From Microbacterium sp. (lineage in GTDB: Bacteria > Actinomycetota > Actinomycetes > Actinomycetales > Microbacteriaceae), in NCBI GenBank assembly GCA_031178475.1, contig JAPSIX010000002.1, positions 1-37,548 of the forward strand: DNA of 37,548 bases, in the 5' to 3' direction. Both the position numbers and the translations under genes were made by a program. The notes below the pieces were generated by a model. That model saw only the letters and a list, made by a program, of their open reading frames with translations. It did not search any database and was not told where the DNA came from. Position 1 is the first letter of the stretch; each line of letters begins with the position of its first letter. Below, piece after piece: positions 1 through 7,731 of the stretch.

Positions 1-64
1 CTGCCGGAGCGAGACGAAACGCATCGCCTCTTCCAATGTCGGTGGCCCGGTTCATCATGAAGGT

Positions 65-1519
65 ATGGCCTTCTTCTCCGAGATCGACGAGCACGTCACA
101 CGGATGCGCGACCTGCTCGGAGAAGAGTTGCGCGCCGAAGACCTGGTCGAGACCGCGGACGACCTGAGCGACGCCGGCATCCTGGAGATCATCTCGGCCG
201 CCGGATCCGTGCGGCGCCTCATGGAGCAGGTCGAGATCGTCGCCGCCGGGGTGGTCGCGGCGCGTTCGACTCGGGATGCCGGGCATGCCGGGTTCGCGCA
301 GTCGCGTGGCCACAGTTCGCCGGTGTCCTTCCTGCAGGAGATGACCGGCTCCAGTCGCGTGGAAGCTCAGAAGCAGGTCCGGCTGGGCGCGTCGCTGCGC
401 GAGAGCGCGTCCCAGGGCACGGGTGACGAACAACCCAATCGAGAGGGTCCTGGCGTGCTTCCGCAGCCGTGGCACGCATCGCTCGGAGCGGCGCTGCTCG
501 CCGGCACGCTGTCGTCCGCACAGCACGATGCGATCCTCCGCGGCCTGGGCGCGCCGACTGATGAGACCGACGACGCACGCGAGGCCTGGCGCGTCGCCGC
601 CGAACAGCTGGCCCTCGAGGCGCGCGAGCGCACCGTCGAAGAACTCGGGTCTGCGGCACGCGCGGTACGCGACCGACTCGACCCCGACGGGGCGGAGCGA
701 CGGTTCCTGGAGCGATTCGAACGACGCTCGTTCCGCACCTGGCGCGATCGGGACGGCATCAAGCATGCGTCCTGGGTGTTCGATGACGAAGGCGCCGCGT
801 TCCTGGAGGCCGTGCACGCCGCCGCCCTTCGGCCACGGCTGGGCCCGCGCTTCGTGGACGAGACGGAGAAGGCACAGGCCGATGACCTGACACGGGATCC
901 ACGGTCGAACGAGCAGCTCGCGTACGACCTCATGCTCGACATCATCCGCGCCGGCGTACTCGCCGAGCCGAAGAACGTGTTCGGCACCCGGCAGGCGGGC
1001 GTGCGGCTCGTCGCCACGAGTGCCCCCCGTGGCGGCGTCGGTCCCATCGGTCACACCGAGGACGGATTGCACACCGTCCCGGCGGCTGTGGTCGCGCAAC
1101 GGATCTGCGAAAGCGGAACCGTGGCGGTGACCGTCGACTCCTGCGGGAATCCGCTCAACGTCGGCAGGGAGCACAGGCTGTTCACTCCCGCTCAACGTGT
1201 CGCTCTCGCCATCCGCGACGGCGGATGCCGCTGGCGCGGCTGCGACCGTCCCGCCTTGTACTGTGAGGCGCATCACATCGACGAATGGGCCGCCGATCAG
1301 GGCCGCACCGACATCGATCGCGGCATCCTGCTCTGCAGGTTCCACCACGGCCAACTGCATCACGGCGGATGGCGCATCACAAGAACCGGCAAAGAGGAGT
1401 TCATGCTCCATCCGCCGGGCGGGGGCGCCGCCGTGCCTCTGCCGCCCCGCCTCGCCCTGAGATACGCGTGGGGCGACATCGACCCGCCGCCCCCACGCTT
1501 CCGACCAGTGGCTGCCTGA
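65..1519 (+). CDS. DUF222 / 13E12-repeat family protein with C-terminal HNH endonuclease domain
   Basis: 484-aa ORF; C-terminal HNH signature CRWRGCDRPALYCEAHHIDEWAADQGRTDIDRGILLCRFHHGQLHHGGW. Confidence 0.9.
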   Translation: MAFFSEIDEHVTRMRDLLGEELRAEDLVETADDLSDAGILEIISAAGSVRRLMEQVEIVAAGVVAARSTRDAGHAGFAQSRGHSSPVSFLQEMTGSSRVEAQKQVRLGASLRESASQGTGDEQPNREGPGVLPQPWHASLGAALLAGTLSSAQHDAILRGLGAPTDETDDAREAWRVAAEQLALEARERTVEELGSAARAVRDRLDPDGAERRFLERFERRSFRTWRDRDGIKHASWVFDDEGAAFLEAVHAAALRPRLGPRFVDETEKAQADDLTRDPRSNEQLAYDLMLDIIRAGVLAEPKNVFGTRQAGVRLVATSAPRGGVGPIGHTEDGLHTVPAAVVAQRICESGTVAVTVDSCGNPLNVGREHRLFTPAQRVALAIRDGGCRWRGCDRPALYCEAHHIDEWAADQGRTDIDRGILLCRFHHGQLHHGGWRITRTGKEEFMLHPPGGGAAVPLPPRLALRYAWGDIDPPPPRFRPVAA

Positions 1520-1527
1520 GGGGCGCG

Positions 1528-2247
1528 TCACACTTCGCCGAACAGCTCCGGCAACGTCCTGCAGAACTCGTCGAAGTGGCTGTACCAGACGGTGTGCGCG
1601 GCACCAGGGACACCGCGCACGTCGACGCCGAGAGATGACATCCGCCGCGCGTCCTCCTCCGAGACGAAGCCGCTCGGAACCGCCCGCACGAGGATGGCCC
1701 CGCTGCCCGGGTTCAGATCGACATTCGCACCCGCCGAGATTGAGGCGGCGGTCGCAGGATCGAACTGTTCCGCCGCACGCGCTTCAACAGCGGCGTCCTG
1801 CTCGCTGTAGAAGGGACGGCTCTCACGCAACCACGCAGGATTCCGGCGGCGCTGCCGATCCGCCTCGTATTGGGCGGTGAGAGCAACAGGATCCCGACCG
1901 CCCCGGAATGAGCAGGTCGTGTCGACGTAGATGGCGCCCTCGAGCGCCAGCGCATCCGCAGCCGCCGCGAGCACGGTGCCGCCGTAAGAGTGCCCGACCG
2001 CCCAGATGGGCCCGCCAGCAGCGCGCGACCGCACGGTCTCGACCACTGCCTCCGCGGCCGACAGCACACTGCAGCCGGTATCGCCATAAGACAGCCCGTG
2101 CCCGGGCAGATCCAGAGCCACCACGCGAAACCCACGGGCGACAAGCACCGGAGTCAACCGCCACCAGCTTTCGGCCGAGCCCATCATCCCGTGCAGCAGC
2201 AGAGCGACCCGCTCCCCTGTGCCGGTCTCGACCGCGTTGAGCCGCAT
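1528..2247 (-). CDS. alpha/beta hydrolase
   Basis: MRLNAVETGTGERVALLLHGMMGSAESWW...ALDLPGHGLSYGD...AVGHSYGGT nucleophile elbow; start trimmed from the longer track ORF to the internal ATG at 2247. Confidence 0.85.
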   Translation of the reverse strand: MRLNAVETGTGERVALLLHGMMGSAESWWRLTPVLVARGFRVVALDLPGHGLSYGDTGCSVLSAAEAVVETVRSRAAGGPIWAVGHSYGGTVLAAAADALALEGAIYVDTTCSFRGGRDPVALTAQYEADRQRRRNPAWLRESRPFYSEQDAAVEARAAEQFDPATAASISAGANVDLNPGSGAILVRAVPSGFVSEEDARRMSSLGVDVRGVPGAAHTVWYSHFDEFCRTLPELFGEV

Positions 2248-2255
2248 CGGACCGC

Positions 2256-3119
2256 TCAGGCCGGCTCCACCGTCGTCGTCATGACCAGCAGCTGCGAGTC
2301 GGGCATGTGCAGCGACACCCTGATCGACGCGAACTCCGCCAGCGAGCGCACATGCGTGCCGCCGCACAGGAATCCCACCTCGCCCTCCGGCAACGCGCAA
2401 CGCCACTGACGACGGTCGATGATCGACGGACCGTCCACATCGACACGACTGGAAGCCCCGGACGACACCCACTCGGCGAGACGCGCGTTGATGCGCTGCT
2501 CCCGCTCGGTGAGCGACCCAGCCAAACCCTCGGAGTCGAAACCCGCCTTGCGCAGGCTCTTGCCCAGCCGATACTCGTCGACGCTGCCGTCGATGTGGAT
2601 CCGGCTGTACTGGTTCGCGCGGCCCTCGAAGTCCGGGTTGCCCAGCGGGTCCGCGCCGATCGGCTTGCGCCACAGGTCGACGACCGCGGCATCCAGAGCG
2701 AGCGACGCGAGGTGGCACGCGGTGTGCCCGCGGCTCAGCCCGGCCCGCCGTCCGGCATCCACCCGCAGCTTCACCTCGGCGCCCGGCACCAGCCAGGCCG
2801 GAACCTCCCGAGCCGCGAGCCGATGCGCGACCAGCCAAGTCCACCCGTCGGCGCCACGCTTGACCGGGATGCTTTCGCCGATCGCCAACTCGCCATCATC
2901 GCTCGCCGCCGCCATCACGGCTTCGGCCACCGCCACAGTCTGCTCGCCGCAGATGACGACGCCGGAATCACCGGGCTGATCCGGCCAGGTGTGATCGACG
3001 GGATGAAAGGGCGTCGCGTCGACGATCACGAAGGCGGCGGAATCGACGGATCGCCCGTGCGTCACGACCCCACGTCCCGTCAGATCACCGGCGGGAAAGG
3101 AGACGTGAGTGCTCGACAT
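2256..3119 (-). CDS. AlaX-like alanyl-tRNA editing protein (freestanding AlaRS editing domain homolog)
   Basis: Metal-binding motifs GHTACHLASLA and CGGTHVRSL characteristic of AlaRS editing/AlaX proteins; no catalytic AlaRS core. Confidence 0.8.
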   Translation of the reverse strand: MSSTHVSFPAGDLTGRGVVTHGRSVDSAAFVIVDATPFHPVDHTWPDQPGDSGVVICGEQTVAVAEAVMAAASDDGELAIGESIPVKRGADGWTWLVAHRLAAREVPAWLVPGAEVKLRVDAGRRAGLSRGHTACHLASLALDAAVVDLWRKPIGADPLGNPDFEGRANQYSRIHIDGSVDEYRLGKSLRKAGFDSEGLAGSLTEREQRINARLAEWVSSGASSRVDVDGPSIIDRRQWRCALPEGEVGFLCGGTHVRSLAEFASIRVSLHMPDSQLLVMTTTVEPA

Positions 3120-3122
3120 GGA

Positions 3123-4274
3123 TCAGGCCGTCAGCACCTGAGCCGTGCCGATGGGAGCGTTCGGTCCCATCTCGGCGGCGATGCGGTTCGCCTCCTCGAT
3201 GAGCGTGGGGACGATGTCGGCCTCGGGCACGGTCTTGATGACCTCCCCCTTGACGAAGATCTGCCCCTTGCCGTTGCCGGAGGCGACGCCGAGATCGGCC
3301 TCTCGTGCCTCGCCCGGCCCGTTGACGACGCAGCCCATGACGGCGACCCGCAGCGGCACGGTCATGTCCTTCAGGCCCTCGGTCACGTTGTCGGCCAGTG
3401 AGTACACGTCGACCTGAGCGCGCCCGCACGAGGGGCACGACACGATCTCGAGCTTGCGCTCACGCAAGTTCAGCGACTGCAGGATCTGGTGGCCTACCTT
3501 GACCTCTTCGGCCGGCGGCGCCGACAGCGAGACGCGGATCGTGTCGCCGATCCCCTCGCCGAGCAGGATGCCGAACGCGGTGGCGCTCTTGATGGTGCCC
3601 TGGAACGCCGGGCCCGCCTCGGTCACGCCGAGGTGCAGCGGCCAGTCGCCGCGCTCTGCCAACATCCGGTACGCCTGCACCATCACGACCGGGTCGTTGT
3701 GCTTGACCGAGATCTTGAAGTCGTGGAAGTCGTGCTCCTCGAACAGCGACGCCTCCCACACCGCGCTCTCCACGAGCGCCTCCGGAGTCGCCTTGCCGTA
3801 CTTCTCGAGCAGGCGACGGTCGAGGGAGCCGGCGTTCACGCCGATGCGCAGCGACACTCCGGCGTCGGCCGCGGCCTTCGCGATCGCGCCGACCTGGTCG
3901 TCGAACTTGCGGATGTTGCCCGGGTTCACCCGCACGGCGGCACAGCCGGCGTCGATCGCCTGGAAGACGTACTTCGGCTGGAAGTGGATGTCGGCGATGA
4001 CCGGGATCTGGCTCTTCTTGGCGATGATGTGCAGCACATCGGCGTCATCCTGCGACGGGACGGCGACACGCACGATCTCGCAACCGGATGCCGTCAGCTC
4101 GGCGATCTGCTGCAGGGTGCCGTTGATGTCAGTGGTCTTCGTCGTGGTCATCGACTGGACGCTGACGGGGGCGTCGCCGCCGACGAGCACCTTGCCGACC
4201 CGAATCTGACGGGACTTGCGGCGAGGGGCGAGGACGGCGGGCACACGGGGCATCCCAAGGTTCACGGCTGGCAC
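3123..4274 (-). CDS. ispG: 4-hydroxy-3-methylbut-2-en-1-yl diphosphate synthase (flavodoxin)
   Basis: [31 protein letters not shown]..., C-terminal [11 protein letters not shown] and [15 protein letters not shown] Fe-S motifs; GTG start. Confidence 0.96.
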   Translation of the reverse strand: MPAVNLGMPRVPAVLAPRRKSRQIRVGKVLVGGDAPVSVQSMTTTKTTDINGTLQQIAELTASGCEIVRVAVPSQDDADVLHIIAKKSQIPVIADIHFQPKYVFQAIDAGCAAVRVNPGNIRKFDDQVGAIAKAAADAGVSLRIGVNAGSLDRRLLEKYGKATPEALVESAVWEASLFEEHDFHDFKISVKHNDPVVMVQAYRMLAERGDWPLHLGVTEAGPAFQGTIKSATAFGILLGEGIGDTIRVSLSAPPAEEVKVGHQILQSLNLRERKLEIVSCPSCGRAQVDVYSLADNVTEGLKDMTVPLRVAVMGCVVNGPGEAREADLGVASGNGKGQIFVKGEVIKTVPEADIVPTLIEEANRIAAEMGPNAPIGTAQVLTA

Positions 4275-4280
4275 TCCTCC

Positions 4281-4286
4281 AGCCTA
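4281..4286 (-). promoter_or_regulatory. Putative -10 box (TAGGCT) 6 nt upstream of ispG start; predicted leaderless transcript
   Basis: Minus strand reads TAGGCT-GGAGGA-GTG(4274). Confidence 0.5.
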
Positions 4287-4341
4287 CGACGCCCGGATCG
4301 GCGCGGGCTGGATGCCAGCAGGGCGGACGCCGTCGATGTGG

Positions 4342-4347
4342 TAGTTT
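4342..4347 (+). promoter_or_regulatory. Putative -10 box (TAGTTT) of the trp leader transcript
   Basis: TAGTTT-CAGCGC-ATG(4354): TANNNT with a 6-nt spacer to the leader-peptide start. Confidence 0.5.
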
Positions 4348-4353
4348 CAGCGC

Positions 4354-4389
4354 ATGATCACGCACCGCAGCTGGTGGCCCGCCTGCTAG
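4354..4389 (+). CDS. trpL: trp operon leader peptide MITHRSWWPAC*
   Basis: Short ORF atg atc acg cac cgc agc tgg tgg ccc gcc tgc tag with tandem Trp codons, immediately upstream of an attenuator hairpin and an anthranilate-synthase-type gene. Confidence 0.85.
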   Translation: MITHRSWWPAC

Positions 4390-4442
4390 GCGGTGCGTTC
4401 GCGATCTCACAGAACACAGACCGCCCGCTGGGGCGGTCTTTT
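4361..4442 (+). promoter_or_regulatory. trp transcription attenuator with segments 1-4
   Basis: Segment 1 CGCACCGC (4361-4368) complements segment 2 GCGGTGCG (4390-4397); GGCGGT (4389-4394) complements segment 3 ACCGCC (4420-4425); segment 3 AGACCGCCC (4418-4426) complements segment 4 GGGCGGTCT (4431-4439). Confidence 0.85.
4418..4442 (+). terminator. Attenuator intrinsic terminator
   Basis: Perfect 9-bp stem AGACCGCCC/GGGCGGTCT with GCTG tetraloop, running into TTTT. Confidence 0.85.
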
Positions 4443-4472
4443 CGTCTGGCCGCCCGGAATCCAGGAGAACCG

Positions 4473-6353
4473 ATGAACCACCTGACGCCGGACACGCCCT
4501 TCGTGCTCATCGCGCGCCACGGCGCAGACACCGTCGAGCTGCTGACCGGCGACATCGTCGACGTCGAGCTCCTCGCAGACATCCCGCTCACCCGAAACGG
4601 GGAGCCGCAGGAGGTCTTCGCCATGGTTCCGTTCCGGCAGGTGCGCGAGCGCGGCTTCGAGGCGCGGGACGACAACGCGCCGCTGCGCTGCCTGCTCGTC
4701 GACCGCCACGAGCACCTCGACGCCGCCGCCCTCATCGCCGAGCTCCCCTCCGCGCGCATCCCCCTCCGCGACGGCGGATTCGACATCTCCGACGACGAGT
4801 ACGCCGAAATGGTGGAGCGGGTCATCTCCGACGAGATCGGCCGCGGCGAGGGCGCGAACTTCGTGATCCGCCGCGACTACACGGCCTCGTTCGACGCCGA
4901 CGACCGCACGGCTGCGCTGTCGTGGTTCCGCGCTCTGCTGGAGCACGAGCGCGGCGCGTACTGGACCTTCGCGGTCGTCACGCCCGGCCTCGTCGCCGTC
5001 GGCGCCAGCCCGGAAGCCCACGTCGTCGCGCGGGACGGGATCGTCACGATGAACCCGATCTCGGGCACGTTCCGGCATCCGGCCGGCGGCGCCACCCGCG
5101 AGACGCTGACCGAGTTCCTCTCCTCCACGAAGGAGACCGAGGAGCTGTTCATGGTCGTCGACGAGGAGCTGAAGATGATGAGCGCCGTCTGCTCGGACGG
5201 CGGCCGCATCACCGGCCCGCACCTGAAGGAGATGTCGCGCCTGACCCACACCGAGTACATGCTGCGGGGACGCAGCAGGCTCGATCCGCGCGAGATCCTG
5301 CGGGAGACCATGTTCGCGCCGACCGTGACCGGATCGCCGATGCAGAACGCCTGCACGGTCATCCGCCGGTACGAACGCGCACCGCGCGGCTACTACTCCG
5401 GCGTCGCGGCGCTCTTCACTCCGAACGGCGACGGCGGGCACGACCTCGACGCGCCGATCCTCATCCGCACCGCCTACCTCGACGGCGGCACGGTGCGCGT
5501 GCCGGTGGGCGCGACCCTCGTGCGCCACTCTGACCCGCTCGGAGAGGTCGGCGAGACACACGGCAAGGCGGCAGGCGTGCTCGGGGCGATCGGGGCCGTC
5601 GAGCGCGACCTCCCCGCAGACGTCGACCCTGACGCGCCCGTCGCACCCCGCTCCCTCGCCGGAGACCCCGCCATCGCCGCGCTGCTGGCATCGCGGAACA
5701 CCCGACTCGCCGAATTCTGGATTCAGCCGCAGGATGCCGATGGCGTCGGCCCGTTCGCGGGTCGCACCGCGCTGGTCGTCGACGCCGAGGACCGCTTCAC
5801 GACGATGCTCGCCCACCAGTTGCGCCACCTCGGGCTCGACGTTTGGATCGCCGGATGGGACGAGGTGACGGATGCCGCTGTCGATGACGCCGGGATCCTC
5901 GTCGCAGGCCCGGGCCCCGGCGACCCGCGGGACGCGAGCGCGGCGCGCATCCGCCGCATGCGGGAGGTCGTCGCGCGACGCCTGGACGCAGGCAGCCCGC
6001 TGCTGGCCGTCTGCCTGAGCCATCAGATCCTCGCCGACCGGCTCGGCATCGATCTCGTCCCGCTGGACGCGCCGCACCAGGGCGTGCAGAAAACGGTTCC
6101 GGTGTTCGGCGAGGACGCCTCGATCGGCTTCTACAACACGTTCACCGCGCGGGTCGCCCCCGGCAGCACCGCGGCCGGGTCAGCCGAGATCTCCGCCGAC
6201 CCGCTCACTGGAGACGTGTACGCGCTCCGCGGCGAAAGCTTCGCGAGCGTGCAGGGGCACCTCGAGTCGATCCTGTCGCGCGACGGCATCCGCACCCTGG
6301 AGCGGCTGGTGGCGCACGCCGTGAAGCTCAGCCCAGCAGATTCACCGGCTTGA
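4473..6353 (+). CDS. Fused anthranilate synthase-family protein (TrpEG / PhzE-like: chorismate-binding domain plus glutamine amidotransferase)
   Basis: Chorismate-binding domain (GASPEAHVV...MNPISGTFRHPAGG...ITGPHLKEMSRLTHTEYMLRG...TMFAPTVTGSPMQNA) followed by GATase-1 (AGPGPGDPRDAS...LLAVCLSHQILADRLG); ATG at 4473 chosen over the longer track start. Confidence 0.9.
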   Translation: MNHLTPDTPFVLIARHGADTVELLTGDIVDVELLADIPLTRNGEPQEVFAMVPFRQVRERGFEARDDNAPLRCLLVDRHEHLDAAALIAELPSARIPLRDGGFDISDDEYAEMVERVISDEIGRGEGANFVIRRDYTASFDADDRTAALSWFRALLEHERGAYWTFAVVTPGLVAVGASPEAHVVARDGIVTMNPISGTFRHPAGGATRETLTEFLSSTKETEELFMVVDEELKMMSAVCSDGGRITGPHLKEMSRLTHTEYMLRGRSRLDPREILRETMFAPTVTGSPMQNACTVIRRYERAPRGYYSGVAALFTPNGDGGHDLDAPILIRTAYLDGGTVRVPVGATLVRHSDPLGEVGETHGKAAGVLGAIGAVERDLPADVDPDAPVAPRSLAGDPAIAALLASRNTRLAEFWIQPQDADGVGPFAGRTALVVDAEDRFTTMLAHQLRHLGLDVWIAGWDEVTDAAVDDAGILVAGPGPGDPRDASAARIRRMREVVARRLDAGSPLLAVCLSHQILADRLGIDLVPLDAPHQGVQKTVPVFGEDASIGFYNTFTARVAPGSTAAGSAEISADPLTGDVYALRGESFASVQGHLESILSRDGIRTLERLVAHAVKLSPADSPA

Positions 6354-7617
6354 CCAGATCGGCGACAAGCAGCAGCGCCCCCATGCCGATCAGCAGCACG
6401 GCGACCACCACCGTCATCGGCACGAGCCGCGTGGCGTCCACGGGTGCCGGCTCCGGGCGCCGCAGCATCCGGGCCCATGTCCGCCGCAACCCGTCCCAGA
6501 GGGCGACCACCACATGCCCGCCGTCCAGCGGCAGCAGCGGGATGAGGTTGAACACGAACAGGGCGATGTTCAGCGCGCCCAGCAGGTTCAGCAGCACGAC
6601 GAGCCGGTTCAGCACCGGGGCGTCGGTCGCCGCGACCTCACCGGCGATGCGCCCCACCCCCACCACACTCAATGGCCCGTTCGGGTCGCGCTCCTGATCG
6701 GTGAACAACGTCACGCCGATGTCCCACAGCCGCACCGGCAGCGTCGCGATCATCGAGGCGACGGCGCCGGTCTGCTGCATCGCAAGCTCCGGCCCGGTGC
6801 TGAGCGGCTGGGGAACGTACGCCACCTGCGCGTAGACCCCCGCGTAGCCCACCTCGCGGACGACCTTCTGCCCCTCGGCGTCGAGGAACTCGCGTTCCGC
6901 GCTGACCGGGGTGAGCGTCAGCGACACCTCCTCGCCGTCGCGCCGCACCACCACGGCCAGCGGCTCCCCCGGGGAGTCCTGAATGATCGCCGCCGCCTCC
7001 GCGAAGGTGCCGACCTGCTTCCCGTCGACGCTCACCAACTCGTCGAGGGGACGGATGCCGGCCTCCGCGGCCGGCGCGGCCGGGTCGTCGGCGTCGCACT
7101 CGGTCTGCTGCGACCCAGCGGGCAGCACGCACTCGCTGACGGCGGAGACAGTTGTCGTGCCCTGCTGCACGCCGATCCCGGAGGCGAGGATCGTGAAGAC
7201 GAGGACGGCGAGCACGAGATTCATCAGCGGCCCACCGAGCATGACGATGATGCGCTTCCAGACCGGCAGCCGGTAGAACACGCGGCCCTCATCGCCCTCG
7301 GCGATGGTCTCGTCGTTGGCGGATCGCGCGTCTTGCACGAGCGCCCGGAAGACGCCCTTCGCCGGCCCGGCCTGCTGGGACGGCGGGTACATGCCCGACA
7401 TGGAGATGAAGCCGCCGAGCGGCAGCGCCTTGAAGCCGTATTCGGTCTCGCCGATCCGCCTCGACCACAGCCGGGGGCCGAAGCCGATCATGTACTGGCC
7501 GACGCGCACGCCGAACAGCTTCGCGGGCACCAGATGGCCCACCTCGTGCAGTCCGATCGATACGCCGAGGCCGACGAGCATGAACAGGATGCCGCCCAAG
7601 TACAGCAGTGTCTCCAC
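6328..7617 (-). CDS. rseP: Site-2 metalloprotease, M50 family (RseP/RIP-like) with PDZ domain
   Basis: VETLLYLGGILFMLVGLGVSIGLHEVGHLVPAKLFGVRVGQYMIGFGPRLWS: HEVGH zinc site, C-terminal NLIPLLPLDGGHV motif; GTG start at 7617. Confidence 0.92.
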   Translation of the reverse strand: METLLYLGGILFMLVGLGVSIGLHEVGHLVPAKLFGVRVGQYMIGFGPRLWSRRIGETEYGFKALPLGGFISMSGMYPPSQQAGPAKGVFRALVQDARSANDETIAEGDEGRVFYRLPVWKRIIVMLGGPLMNLVLAVLVFTILASGIGVQQGTTTVSAVSECVLPAGSQQTECDADDPAAPAAEAGIRPLDELVSVDGKQVGTFAEAAAIIQDSPGEPLAVVVRRDGEEVSLTLTPVSAEREFLDAEGQKVVREVGYAGVYAQVAYVPQPLSTGPELAMQQTGAVASMIATLPVRLWDIGVTLFTDQERDPNGPLSVVGVGRIAGEVAATDAPVLNRLVVLLNLLGALNIALFVFNLIPLLPLDGGHVVVALWDGLRRTWARMLRRPEPAPVDATRLVPMTVVVAVLLIGMGALLLVADLVKPVNLLG

Positions 7618-7624
7618 CGCCCCA

Positions 7625-7630
7625 ACGCTA
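7625..7630 (-). promoter_or_regulatory. Putative -10 box (TAGCGT) 7 nt upstream of rseP start
   Basis: Minus strand TAGCGT-TGGGGCG-GTG(7617). Confidence 0.4.
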
Positions 7631-7731
7631 GTGCCCCGGTGGTAGGAATCCGCTGTGCCGCCAGCGGTGCGCCGCGCGGTGTCGCCCACCGCCGCTGGGT
7701 GGCGCCTGACGCGTGAGATCATGGACGCAAC

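Noticed and set aside
65-1519. DUF222/HNH gene as a mobile or defence element
   Set aside because: 13E12/DUF222-HNH proteins are abundant in actinobacteria; no repeats, att sites or partner genes are visible here.
3489-4472. N-terminal extension of the TrpEG ORF in the track (start 3489)
   Set aside because: It reads antisense through ispG and through the trp leader/attenuator; the homologous start is ATG 4473.
4407-6077. 556-aa antisense ORF opposite the TrpEG gene
   Set aside because: Low-complexity, Arg/Asp/Val-rich shadow frame typical of high-GC DNA; no recognisable family.
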